This document shows, piece after piece, positions 46,363-55,036 of a stretch of DNA of 64,000 nucleotides (its first letter is position 1; each line of letters opens with the position of its first letter). This DNA comes from Staphylococcus pseudoxylosus (GTDB taxonomy: Bacteria; Bacillota; Bacilli; Staphylococcales; Staphylococcaceae). A program made the translations under genes and the position numbers. The notes beneath the pieces were generated by a model, which saw only the letters and a list, made by a program, of their open reading frames with translations, was not told where the DNA came from and did no database searches. The DNA is taken from positions 62,001 through 126,000 of the forward strand of contig NZ_RCVN01000003.1 in NCBI RefSeq assembly GCF_003697915.1. The letters are read 5' to 3'.

Positions 46363-47406
46363 CTATGCTTTTTTAACTATTGCCTCATATAAACCATTTA
46401 AATATGTTGCACCTAGTGCTCGATCATATAAACCATACCCTGCTTTTCCTGTTTCTCCCCAAATCATACGTCCATGATCTGGTCTGATTGGTCCTTCGTA
46501 TCCAAAATCATGTAACGCTTTTATAACTTCATACATATCGATAGAACCTGCTTCTGATAAATGTGCAGCTTCCTGGAATGACTTATTCCCAACTAATTTC
46601 ACATTACGTGCGTGGACAAAATGAACCCGTCCTTTTTGACCAAAATATGCTAACATTTCTGGGAAATTATTTTGCTTATCCGAACCCAAGGAACCTGAAC
46701 ACATAGTCAAACCATTATACTTAGACGGATGTAAGCGAATGAACCTTTCTAGATTTTCTCTATTTGTAATAATTCTGGGTAATCCAAATATCCCCCAAGG
46801 TGGATCGTCTGGATGTATAGCCATCAGTACATCTGCTTCTTCTGCCACAGGTATTACTTTGTTAATAAAGTAACTTAAATTCTCCCATAACTTTTCTTCA
46901 TCAATTGTTTTGTAATCTGCAAAAAGTGTAGCTAAGTCTTCTTTCGTATAGCTTGAATCCCACCCCGGTAAAGAGAGTTCACCTTTTAGTGGATCCATTT
47001 TAGCAATTTCTTCTTCATCATATATGAGCGCTGTTGAACCGTCCGCTAACGGAAAATCTAACTGTGAGCGCGTCCAATCAAATACTGGCATAAAGTTATA
47101 GCACACTACTTTAATACCTACTTGTCCTAAATGATGTAACGTTTGGCAATAATTTTCAATATATTTATCGCGCGTTGCCTTCCCTAATTTGATATCTTCA
47201 TGTACAGGTACACTCTCAATGACCGACAGCTCTAAATTTGCATTTTCAATTTCTGATTTGAGCTCTTGGATTTTATCTAATGGCCACACTTCGCCTACTG
47301 GTATATCATAGATTGCGCTGACAATACCTTTCATACCTGGTATTTGCTTGATATATTCTAAGCTGATGGGATCATCCTTACCATACCATCTAAATGTCAT
47401 TTCCAT
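46363..47406 (-). CDS. uxuA: mannonate dehydratase
   Basis: Dehydrates D-mannonate to 2-keto-3-deoxygluconate. 347 aa; start [29 protein letters not shown] parallels the E. coli UxuA start. Metal-site regions [18 protein letters not shown] (about 198-215), [22 protein letters not shown] and [11 protein letters not shown] are present. It lies 19 bp downstream of uxaC as the last gene of the GPH-uxaC-uxuA operon. Confidence 0.94.
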   Translation of the reverse strand: MEMTFRWYGKDDPISLEYIKQIPGMKGIVSAIYDIPVGEVWPLDKIQELKSEIENANLELSVIESVPVHEDIKLGKATRDKYIENYCQTLHHLGQVGIKVVCYNFMPVFDWTRSQLDFPLADGSTALIYDEEEIAKMDPLKGELSLPGWDSSYTKEDLATLFADYKTIDEEKLWENLSYFINKVIPVAEEADVLMAIHPDDPPWGIFGLPRIITNRENLERFIRLHPSKYNGLTMCSGSLGSDKQNNFPEMLAYFGQKGRVHFVHARNVKLVGNKSFQEAAHLSEAGSIDMYEVIKALHDFGYEGPIRPDHGRMIWGETGKAGYGLYDRALGATYLNGLYEAIVKKA

Positions 47407-47425
47407 TCCAAATGACAGCCCCTCT

Positions 47426-48832
47426 CTAAATCAATTTAAAGTAATTATAAGCGTTGTAATAACAAATATTTTTAATTAACTTCCCTAATAAACTTGAGTC
47501 ATCTGGTATTTCTCCTAACTCCACCAAATCACCAATATAAGTACATAGAATTCTTCTAAAATAATCATGTCTTGAGTAAGAGATAAAACTTCTAGAGTCT
47601 GTTAACATGCCAACAAAATGCATCAATAACCCTTGATCTGCTAATGATGTCATCTGATTTAACATGCCGCGTTTCGTATCATTAAACCACCATCCCGCAC
47701 CATGTTGCACTTTACTTTGTATGTCAGTGTTATTTTGAAAATTTGCAATAGTAGATCCTATAACGTCATTATATGCCGGATTTAAATTGTATAATATTGT
47801 TTTGGGTAAATGCTCACCTGAAGCCATCATATTTAGCAAGCTATTTAAGTTTTCAGCAAGATTTTGTTGATCTCGTATAGAATCAAAACCAGCATCGGGT
47901 CCTAATTGTTCAAATGCCACAGTATTATTATTACGTATTGCGCCAAAGTGAATTTGCATAACCCAGCCTTTTTCATTATAAATCTTGCTTAATTCATTTA
48001 ATAAAAACGTTTGAAATTGTGCATATGCTTTATTACTTACTTTTTGTTTTTCCAACCCTTTTTGGAAGATATCATCAATATCCGCGCGATTGTAAGACTG
48101 ATACTCAATCGTATTTAATCCATGGTCTGCTAATCGTCCACCTCTATCATGGAAATAATTAACTCGTATTTTTATAGCTTCTATAAAGTCATCTACATTA
48201 CTAATAGGATGTGTTAAGCCACTTAATGTTTCTATGAATTCAGCAAAACTTTCTTCGCCAACTTTAAAAGCAATATCTGGTCTAAACGAAGGTAAGACCT
48301 GAGTCATGAAGTTTGTCTGAGTACGCAACTCATCATGATAACGCAAATCATCTGTAGGATTATCTGTAGTACAAATCAACTTAACATTTGATTGAGTAAT
48401 TAAAGATTGTGCTGTAATATTATGACGCTGCAAATAACTATTAACTTGATCATATATTTGATCAGCATTGCGTTCGTTCAACACTTCATGCACATCAAAA
48501 TACATCGCTAACTCTAAATGAGACCAATGATATAAGGGGTTTGCAACCGAATTTTCTAATGTAAGTGCCCATTTTTTAAACTTCTCTCTTGGAGAAGCAT
48601 CACCAGTTATATAGTATTCATCAATACCTTGTGCACGCATTGCTCTCCACTTATAATGATCTCCCCCTAACCACAATGCTGTGATATTATCAAAGTGTGT
48701 ATTCTCACTAATTTGCTGTGGGTCTAAATGGCAATGATAATCATAAATAGGCATATCTTTTGCGTATTTATCATATAGCTCAACTGCTTTTTTATTTTGT
48801 AACATAAAATGATCAGTGATAAATTGTGTCAT
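47426..48832 (-). CDS. uxaC: glucuronate (uronate) isomerase
   Basis: Isomerises D-glucuronate to D-fructuronate (also galacturonate to tagaturonate). The ATG at 48832 gives 468 aa and the start [38 protein letters not shown], colinear with E. coli UxaC; RBS GGAAAGGG lies ten bases upstream. The in-frame ATG at 48853 overlaps the transporter stop (TAATG) and is less likely. HxH metal motif in [17 protein letters not shown], and C-terminal [23 protein letters not shown] are conserved. Confidence 0.94.
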   Translation of the reverse strand: MTQFITDHFMLQNKKAVELYDKYAKDMPIYDYHCHLDPQQISENTHFDNITALWLGGDHYKWRAMRAQGIDEYYITGDASPREKFKKWALTLENSVANPLYHWSHLELAMYFDVHEVLNERNADQIYDQVNSYLQRHNITAQSLITQSNVKLICTTDNPTDDLRYHDELRTQTNFMTQVLPSFRPDIAFKVGEESFAEFIETLSGLTHPISNVDDFIEAIKIRVNYFHDRGGRLADHGLNTIEYQSYNRADIDDIFQKGLEKQKVSNKAYAQFQTFLLNELSKIYNEKGWVMQIHFGAIRNNNTVAFEQLGPDAGFDSIRDQQNLAENLNSLLNMMASGEHLPKTILYNLNPAYNDVIGSTIANFQNNTDIQSKVQHGAGWWFNDTKRGMLNQMTSLADQGLLMHFVGMLTDSRSFISYSRHDYFRRILCTYIGDLVELGEIPDDSSLLGKLIKNICYYNAYNYFKLI

Positions 48833-48852
48833 TACTGAAAACGCCCTTTCCA

Positions 48853-50256
48853 TTAAATTTCTTCTCTTAATGCTAGTTCTTTAACAATTTGTTTATGACG
48901 CTTATCTGTTAGCGGATAACCAATTAAGAAGATAATTAGCGCAATTAAACAACCTACACCTGGCACAGCAAAGAATAATATTTTAAGACCTATTAAAGTT
49001 TCCGTAGTCTGAGCAACATTGGGCTGATAACCAATCATCGTTAATGCAAGACCAGGAATAAAACCTGCTAAAGCTTGTGAAATCTTACGAGTGAAACTAT
49101 AGCTTGAATACGTAATACCTTCAGAACGTATGCCAGATTTCCATTGCCCATATTCAACTACATCAGCAATAAATGCCCAAGTTACTGTATTAGGTATAAC
49201 TAAAAAGAATGAAGAAATTGTATTTACTATTAAAAATGTCGTTATATGATCTCCAAAAAGTGCAAAGTTTAAAATTTCACACAGTACGAATCCAGCTATA
49301 CCTATAATAGCTGTCATCTTTTTCCCTACTTTCTTACTTAACAACGTTGTTATATAAAGCGCTGGAATAAGCACGGCAAAGTTTAATGTACTTACAAGAC
49401 CAACTAAATTAGGTGCATCCATAACATACTGGAAATAGTATAATTGAGATGACTGTTTTAAAAACATCGACATAATTGTTAATAATGTATAAATCGCTAA
49501 TACTGCAAAGGCTCCATTTTTCAACAAGCTCACAAATGCCTTTTTACCCATACCTTTTGTCTTAGGACGTTGTATCACGTGTCTTTCTTTAACATTTTTA
49601 TAACAAATTAAATGTAGAACAACTCCTACGACAGCTAATAATGCAACTGCAACAGGGTAACCAACTGCATGATTTGGAAACTGATTAACTAACGGTATGA
49701 CTACAATACCTGCCACAAATAATGCCGCTTGTGACCCTAAGTTTCTATATACTGAAAGCTGGGTTCTATCTTCAGCATTAACAGTCATAGACGCAGAAAG
49801 TGACCCATAAGGTATATTTACAACTGAGTACGCCGCATTAAATAACATATAAGTTGCAAATGCCCAAATCGTTTTACCAGTTTGATCTAAATTTGGCGCA
49901 ATAAATGATAAAACCGTACAAATTGCAAGTGGTACTGTACCATATAAAATAAACGGTCTAAATTTACCACGTTTTCCAATATTTGTTCTCGAATCCACAT
50001 AAGTGCCTACACCAGTATCTACAAAAGCATCAAATATTTTTGAAACAAGAAATACAAGCCCACCATAAAAAGCGGAAATACCTAGTATATCCGTAAAAAA
50101 TTTCAATAAATATATTTGTCCCATATCAAACATCATACCGTTACCTAAATCACCTAAACCGTATGATAATTTTTCTTTGAATTTTAATTTTGGTGTACTA
50201 ATATCGTCAAATTTTTCTTGCTTTGTTTGTTCTTTCTTCGCTGACATTGAAACCAT
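48853..50256 (-). CDS. GPH-family sugar:cation symporter (glucuronide/glucuronate type)
   Basis: Glycoside-pentoside-hexuronide symporter, 467 aa from the ATG at 50256 (RBS AGAAAGAGGT); the in-frame ATG at 50295 is less likely. About 12 segments. Typical blocks: KFKEKLSYGLGDLGNGMMFDMGQIYLLKFFTDILGI, FDAFVDTGVGTYVDSRTNIGKRGKFRPFILYG, NIPYGSLSASMT, TWAFIADVVEYGQWKSGIRSEGITYSSYSFTRKISQALAGFIPG. First gene of an operon with uxaC and uxuA, so hexuronate uptake is likely. Closely paralogous to the carrier at 56865-58268. Confidence 0.9.
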   Translation of the reverse strand: MVSMSAKKEQTKQEKFDDISTPKLKFKEKLSYGLGDLGNGMMFDMGQIYLLKFFTDILGISAFYGGLVFLVSKIFDAFVDTGVGTYVDSRTNIGKRGKFRPFILYGTVPLAICTVLSFIAPNLDQTGKTIWAFATYMLFNAAYSVVNIPYGSLSASMTVNAEDRTQLSVYRNLGSQAALFVAGIVVIPLVNQFPNHAVGYPVAVALLAVVGVVLHLICYKNVKERHVIQRPKTKGMGKKAFVSLLKNGAFAVLAIYTLLTIMSMFLKQSSQLYYFQYVMDAPNLVGLVSTLNFAVLIPALYITTLLSKKVGKKMTAIIGIAGFVLCEILNFALFGDHITTFLIVNTISSFFLVIPNTVTWAFIADVVEYGQWKSGIRSEGITYSSYSFTRKISQALAGFIPGLALTMIGYQPNVAQTTETLIGLKILFFAVPGVGCLIALIIFLIGYPLTDKRHKQIVKELALREEI

Positions 50257-50653
50257 AAGATGACCTCTTTCTAACGTTTGATGTCCCCTAAACATTTACT
50301 TAAACATTAAAATTATATAAATATAACTGTCTTTGTCTTTATTTATAGTTTTATAAGTACTTCTTTTATAAATACTTTAAAAATAATTTGAATCATAGAA
50401 TGATTACAATAAAGGATAGTCAAACCTATCTATATTCATATTCCAATTGCACATATATTTTCATAAGTTAAAGATTCTATAACTTTATTTTGTAACCCCA
50501 ACGATATATGTAAACGATTTCAATAAAATTCAAAATTTTTTACGACTCATACTCATATTACCTATATCGTTTGTTAATCAACAATTACTGATGTTTAAAA
50601 TGTTATGCTATTTACTGAAATAATGAGAATTGACAGTTACCAAAGTTAAAATG
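50257..50653. other. promoter region of the uxaC operon and downstream of kdgA
   Basis: AT-rich gap of about 400 bp. The only clear element is the cre site at 50509-50522; no gene and no convincing terminator were seen. Confidence 0.5.
50509..50522. promoter_or_regulatory. cre site upstream of the hexuronate operon
   Basis: TGTAAACGATTTCA fits cre consensus TGWAANCGNTNNCA fully. About 250 bp before the GPH carrier start on the minus strand. Confidence 0.65.
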
Positions 50654-51298
50654 TTAAGCTTTTATATTTTTAAATCTTTCCACAAATGCACGTGTTTGTT
50701 CTACAATAATTCGATCCGCCCCATCTTGAGCACCTTTGGTTAATGCACTACCAATACCTATGGCAAACGCCCCTTTTTCATACCATTCATGCATATTTTC
50801 TATGGATACGCCACCTGAAGGCATCATTTCTACTTGTGGTATCGGTCCATGTACATTTTTTATAAAATCTGCCCCTAAGCCATCTCCAGGGAATAACTTC
50901 ACTACGTCAACACCATGTTGCAAAGCGGTTGTTATTTCCGTAACCGAACTACATCCTGGTAGATAAGGTATCGTATATAAATTACACATCCTTGCTATTT
51001 GTGCATCAAAATGAGGACTCACAATAAATTTTGCTCCATTCATAATTGCGATACGCGCTGTAGTAGCATCCATAACTGTTCCGGCACCAATTAAAACATC
51101 AGTTTTATATTTCGTACTTAAAGATTTTATAACTGTTTCCGCATGTGGTGTCGTAAATGTAACTTCAATATTTAGTATGCCTCCTTCAATTATTTGTTTA
51201 CATTTTTGCCATGCATCATCCTCCGTATTACCTCTAACAACCGCAACCAGATAATTTTCTTGTAGTTGTTGTAAAGTTCGCATTTTATTCATCATCAT
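50654..51298 (-). CDS. 2-keto-3-deoxy-6-phosphogluconate aldolase
   Basis: Class I aldolase splitting KDPG to pyruvate and glyceraldehyde 3-phosphate, 214 aa. Catalytic Glu in NIEVTFTTPHAE (about 46), Schiff-base Lys in DVVKLFPGDGLGADFIKNVHGPIPQVEMMPSGGV (about 134) and GAGTVMDA are conserved. RBS AAAAGGAAG runs into ATGATGATG, so the exact start may be any of three codons. It supplies the last step of glucuronate breakdown; the KDG kinase that would feed it is not in the window. Confidence 0.9.
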   Translation of the reverse strand: MMMNKMRTLQQLQENYLVAVVRGNTEDDAWQKCKQIIEGGILNIEVTFTTPHAETVIKSLSTKYKTDVLIGAGTVMDATTARIAIMNGAKFIVSPHFDAQIARMCNLYTIPYLPGCSSVTEITTALQHGVDVVKLFPGDGLGADFIKNVHGPIPQVEMMPSGGVSIENMHEWYEKGAFAIGIGSALTKGAQDGADRIIVEQTRAFVERFKNIKA

Positions 51299-51598
51299 CT
51301 TCCTTTTCTGATTAAAATCTCATACTCAACTCACTTTCATTATATTTTTTATTTATTTTCAGTCAATTACAATAAAAATTTGTCTAAATAGTGTCGTCAT
51401 ATAATTCGCAATAGAATCATTCGAAAGTACTTGATAAATCTAAGATCAATACTAATATCTCAAATTTCAAATGATATAAAAATTAAGTAGCGTACAAATT
51501 TGTAGTGGCGCAGTTAATCAATTGAATTATTGAAATATATGCTCTTTTTTATAAACTTATTAACATTTTTAGAAATAAATTAGCCTAAAATAGCATTT

Positions 51599-51616
51599 TT
51601 GTGAATTAAATCACAT
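51599..51616. promoter_or_regulatory. second Rex/Crp-Fnr-type palindrome
   Basis: TTGTGAATTAAATCACAT matches the Rex consensus at 16 of 18 bases and has the perfect core TGTGA-N6-TCACA of Crp/Fnr/ArcR sites. It lies between the divergent aldolase and HAD genes. Confidence 0.45.
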
Positions 51617-51673
51617 AATTAATGATTATTCTGTAGTTTTTTTGAAAGCTAAATGCTAACTTTAATAGTGTAA

Positions 51674-51687
51674 AGAAAGCGCTTTAT
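51674..51687. promoter_or_regulatory. cre site upstream of the HAD-GH3 genes
   Basis: AGAAAGCGCTTTAT keeps the AAAGCGCTTT core of cre. About 130 bp before the HAD start codon. Confidence 0.55.
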
Positions 51688-51814
51688 CATATGGATTATC
51701 TGCTTTAATAGCATAATAATTCCAATCGTCTTTTACACTACTCAACTCAATTATGATTGTAAAAGACATTATGATAATCACTTTATTTAAACTTATGGGA
51801 GAGGAATTTTAAAA

Positions 51815-52660
51815 ATGATTCAATCTTTATCACACTATAAAGCTAAATATAATAAACTCATTTGCGTTGATTCAGATGGATGTGCCATTGATTCTATGAC
51901 TATTAAACATGAACGCGCTTTTGGTCCAGCACTTGTCGAAGAATGGCATCTCGAAGATGAATCAGAAAGGATCTTAGAACGATGGAATGCATTGAACCTT
52001 TATGAAATAACCAGAGGCATCAATCGTTTTAGAGGTCTTGAAAAAATGTTAGGAGAACTTGTTGCAGAAGGTTTAGACATTCAAGGATATGACGACATAA
52101 AACAATGGGTACAAACTACCCAATCTTTTTCAAATCCTAGTCTAGAAGAAGCTATTGAAGATAACCCAAACAAATCTGGTTTACGCAAAGCTTTATCTTG
52201 GTCTCATAAAGTCAATGCACGCATTAAAGAACTTCCTAGTATCGGTCCTTTTAATCACGTACATAATGCCTTAAAAGATACCGCTTCATTTGCAGATATA
52301 GCTATCGTATCGTCAGCCAACCTTTCTGCAGTTCAACATGAGTGGGAGTCTTATCATTTAACACCATACTTGAATGGCATGTTCGCCCAAGAAGCAGGTA
52401 CAAAAGAGCGTTGTCTCGAAGTATTAAAGTCATTCTATAACTTAGAAGATATTATTATGCTAGGTGATGCTAAGGGCGACTTGGAAGCTGCTCAAGCACA
52501 TGATTTATATTTTTATCCTATTCTTGCCAGCCACGAAGATCAATCATGGCTAGATTTTCACAATAAATACTTAAAACTATTCAAAGAAGGTCGTTTCAAT
52601 CAAGATATACAATCTTCTTTAATTTCTATTTTTTATAATAATTTTGAAGGAGTGAAATAA
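51815..52660 (+). CDS. HAD-superfamily hydrolase
   Basis: Cytosolic HAD phosphatase-like protein, 281 aa. Motif I VDSDGCAIDSM (about residues 18-28, nucleophile Asp plus general acid Asp), motif II VSSANLS (about 168), motif III Lys in GTKERCLEVL and motif IV MLGDAKGDLEAAQ (about 218-230). A large cap domain lies between I and II (GINRFRGLEKMLGELVAEG...). Three bases separate it from the GH3 gene, with which it must be co-transcribed. It may dephosphorylate a sugar produced by that enzyme; substrate unknown. Confidence 0.83.
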   Translation: MIQSLSHYKAKYNKLICVDSDGCAIDSMTIKHERAFGPALVEEWHLEDESERILERWNALNLYEITRGINRFRGLEKMLGELVAEGLDIQGYDDIKQWVQTTQSFSNPSLEEAIEDNPNKSGLRKALSWSHKVNARIKELPSIGPFNHVHNALKDTASFADIAIVSSANLSAVQHEWESYHLTPYLNGMFAQEAGTKERCLEVLKSFYNLEDIIMLGDAKGDLEAAQAHDLYFYPILASHEDQSWLDFHNKYLKLFKEGRFNQDIQSSLISIFYNNFEGVK

Positions 52661-52663
52661 TTA

Positions 52664-54388
52664 ATGGTAAAAGTAAACCTAAAAACATCCCCTTATAATC
52701 TAGACGACACACAAATTGCTTGGGTTGAAGAAACACTAAAAGATTTATCAAGTGAAGAAAAAATTGGACAACTCTTTTTCAATTTATTTTCATTAGAGGG
52801 TGGAAAAAAATTCCACGATGCAGATTTGAGTAATAAAGAAGTTTTAGAACGTTATCATATTGGTGGCGCACGTTATGAAGGCGGCAATAAAGTTGAAGTA
52901 CAAAGCTTACTCAATGACTTACAACAAAATACAAAGATACCTGTACTTGTCGCAGCTAACTGTGATTCTGGAGGTAATGGCGCATGTAAAGATGGCACTT
53001 ATATTGCAAGCGCAGCACAATGTGAAGCTGCTCAAGATACTAAGGTTGCATACAATGCTGGGCTCGTTTCTGCACGTGAATCTTCAGCATTAGGTGTACA
53101 TATCAATTTCGACCCGTGTGTAGATATTCTTAAGAACTGGCGCAATACTATAGTAAATACACGCTCATATGGTACAGAGGCACAAACGGTCATTAAATAT
53201 TCTAGTGCCTTTATTGATGGTTTCAACTCAGAACATGACATGATTACATGTATTAAACACTTCCCTGGGGATGGTACAGAAGAGCGTGATCAGCATTTAG
53301 TATTGGGTGTAAACGAATTATCTACAGAAGAATGGGACAATAGTTTCCGTAAAGTTTATCAACACCATATTGATCGAGGCGTACAAATGATTATGGCTGG
53401 GCATATTGCACAACCTGCTTATTCTAAAAAGTTAAACTCAAACCTAGAAGATAAAGATATTTTACCAGCAACATTATCAAAAGAACTTATCACTGATTTA
53501 CTTAAAGATGATATGCATTTTAATGGTTTTGTCGTTACAGATGCTAGTCATATGTTAGGTATGACTGCTTCTATGCGTCGTGAAGATTACGTACCTCTTT
53601 CAATTGCTGCTGGATGTGATATGTTCCTCTTCTTCAATGATTTAGAAGAAGATTATCAATTCATGCTAAACGGATATAACAATGGTATCATCACAGATGA
53701 ACGTTTAGATGATGCTGTTCGCCGTATCTTAGGGCTAAAAGCACAATTGAATTTACACAAAAAACAAGTAGACGGAACAATCATTCGCGCTAAAGAAGAC
53801 TTGCAAGTTATCGGTTGCCAAGAACATTTAGACATGCGTGCTGAAGCTGCTGATTTAGGTATTACCCTCGTAAAAAATACATTAGATCAATTACCGATTC
53901 GTCCAGAAACACATAAAAACATTCGCCTTTATGTAATTGAAGGTGAGAAAGATGGTATTTATAAATCTGCTAATAATGTACCAGAAGACATTATTAAAGA
54001 ACTTGAATCGAGAGGTTTTAATGTTACTTTAAACGATGGTTCAACACGCGTTAAAGGTAAAACATTATCTTATCGTGAAGACGTTGATGCAGCACTTGTC
54101 TTCGCTAACATTATCGGTTATGCTGCTGAAAATAACTATCGAATCAAATGGGGTACTGCAATGAGCAATGAAATTCCTTGGTATGTACACGAAGTCCCAA
54201 CAGTGTTTGTCTCATTAAATTTCACAACTCATTTACACGATGCAACAATGGTGAAAGCTTATATAAATGCTTATCATTCTAACCCTGAAACTATTAAACA
54301 AACAGTCGATAAAATTATGGGGTTGAGCACTTTTAAAGGTACTTATAACGATTTGGTTTGGACTAATAAATGGCAAGCCAAATTATAA
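52664..54388 (+). CDS. glycoside hydrolase family 3, NagZ/beta-hexosaminidase-like
   Basis: GH3 enzyme, 574 aa, without signal peptide, thus acting on imported oligosaccharides. TIM barrel with SSEEKIGQLFFNLFSLEGG, PVLVAANCDSGGNG, INFDPCVDILKNWRNTIVNTRSYG, then KHFPGDGTEERDQHLVLG (about 196-213), which keeps the Asp-x-His dyad used as acid/base by NagZ-type enzymes. The nucleophile Asp lies in GFVVTDASHMLGM (about 292). The C-terminal alpha/beta sandwich starts about 390. N-acetyl-beta-glucosaminidase activity is likely, but other beta-glycosides are possible. RBS GAAGGAGTG lies at the end of the HAD gene. Confidence 0.85.
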   Translation: MVKVNLKTSPYNLDDTQIAWVEETLKDLSSEEKIGQLFFNLFSLEGGKKFHDADLSNKEVLERYHIGGARYEGGNKVEVQSLLNDLQQNTKIPVLVAANCDSGGNGACKDGTYIASAAQCEAAQDTKVAYNAGLVSARESSALGVHINFDPCVDILKNWRNTIVNTRSYGTEAQTVIKYSSAFIDGFNSEHDMITCIKHFPGDGTEERDQHLVLGVNELSTEEWDNSFRKVYQHHIDRGVQMIMAGHIAQPAYSKKLNSNLEDKDILPATLSKELITDLLKDDMHFNGFVVTDASHMLGMTASMRREDYVPLSIAAGCDMFLFFNDLEEDYQFMLNGYNNGIITDERLDDAVRRILGLKAQLNLHKKQVDGTIIRAKEDLQVIGCQEHLDMRAEAADLGITLVKNTLDQLPIRPETHKNIRLYVIEGEKDGIYKSANNVPEDIIKELESRGFNVTLNDGSTRVKGKTLSYREDVDAALVFANIIGYAAENNYRIKWGTAMSNEIPWYVHEVPTVFVSLNFTTHLHDATMVKAYINAYHSNPETIKQTVDKIMGLSTFKGTYNDLVWTNKWQAKL

Positions 54389-54430
54389 TATAGACAACAA
54401 CATAATATAAATGAATAAATAGGGATTAGG

Positions 54431-54546
54431 AACATCAATCCCAGAAAAAGAAACACTCAAATGGTTTAATTTGTACTGAACCCCAAAAGTTGTACTTTGG
54501 TTTAGTATTATATTTCGAAGAGGCTGGGACATCAATCCCAGAAAAA
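54431..54546. repeat. duplicated terminator-type repeat with an IS-end-like segment between copies
   Basis: ACATCAATCCCAGAAAAA occurs at about 54432-54449 and again at 54529-54546, each preceded by a GG(A/C)T(T/G)(A/G)GG half. Between them, ACTGAACCCCAAAAG ... CTTTGGTTTAGT (54475-54506) forms an imperfect inverted repeat resembling an IS3/IS150-type terminal repeat. No transposase is present. Confidence 0.4.
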
Positions 54547-54547
54547 T

Positions 54548-54586
54548 AGCCCTCAGATGATTCAATTCATCTGAGGGCTTCTTTTT
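54548..54586 (+). terminator. terminator downstream of the HAD-GH3 unit
   Basis: AGCCCTCAGATGA (54548-54560) pairs with TCATCTGAGGGCT (54567-54579), then TCTTTTTG. Confidence 0.85.
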
Positions 54587-54589
54587 GTT

Positions 54590-54690
54590 TATTCAATACT
54601 TCGTATTGTTTGGCTCGCTTTCTTAGGAGACAGCTTCAGCCTGTAGTCTTCACCTAGTCCTGTTCCCTCAAGAGTCTCGCCAAAAATACG
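54590..54690. repeat. dispersed Firmicutes intergenic repeat
   Basis: On the minus strand this reads GCGAGACTCTTGAGGGAACA ... GAAAGCGAGCCAAACAATAC, a noncoding repeat type with structured GCGAGACTC and AAAGCGAGC ends recurring in staphylococcal and bacillar genomes. It includes hairpin CAATAC-ttc-GTATTG. Identification is from memory of the pattern and not checked. Confidence 0.35.
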
Positions 54691-54807
54691 TCACATTCAT
54701 ATGTAATTTTACATTAAAACACTTTAAAAAAATAAGGCTCTTGCGTATAGTTTAATAAAAACTACTAAACTAAATCAATGAGCTAACTATGATCAAAACA
54801 ATATTGA

Positions 54808-54852
54808 AAAAGACAATTTCTATTTTAATTCAATAGAAATCGCCTTTTTTCA
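54808..54852 (+). terminator. orphan terminator-like hairpin
   Basis: GACAATTTCTATT pairs with AATAGAAATCGCC (imperfect) and ends in TTTTTT. No gene precedes it directly on the plus strand. Confidence 0.5.
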
Positions 54853-55036
54853 CTTATCCAAGAACTTTATGTCTCAGATTCTTAAACATTATATTGGGCT
54901 CGTGGGACTTATGCATGAACTTTTACTCACATCACAGTTAAGTCTGTCATGCTTTCACTTCTAGTCATCCTTATCTCGGGTATGACAGAAACCTTTTAAA
55001 TAAATTATATTTCTGTCTGACTCCCATCCTTATCTA

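Larger units (their letters stand above)
51299..51814. other. large divergent regulatory region between kdgA-like and HAD-GH3 genes
   Basis: 516 bp without a gene. It contains a TGTGA-N6-TCACA palindrome (51599-51616), a cre-like core (51674-51687), and long-range inverted repeats TAGTGTAAA/TTTACACTA (51666-51674, 51732-51740) and GTCTTTTAC/GTAAAAGAC (51728-51736, 51759-51767). This suggests several regulators act here. Confidence 0.5.
54389..55036. other. repeat-rich 650-bp gap between the GH3 gene and uidA
   Basis: No credible gene. It is filled with terminators and repeats (see separate entries), plus a GTGGGACTTATGCATGA copy near 54903, a GACAGAA/TTCTGTC inverted repeat (54984-55017) after uidA, and the direct repeat CATCCTTATCT (54967-54977, 55026-55036). 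It looks like an insertion/recombination scar. Confidence 0.5.
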
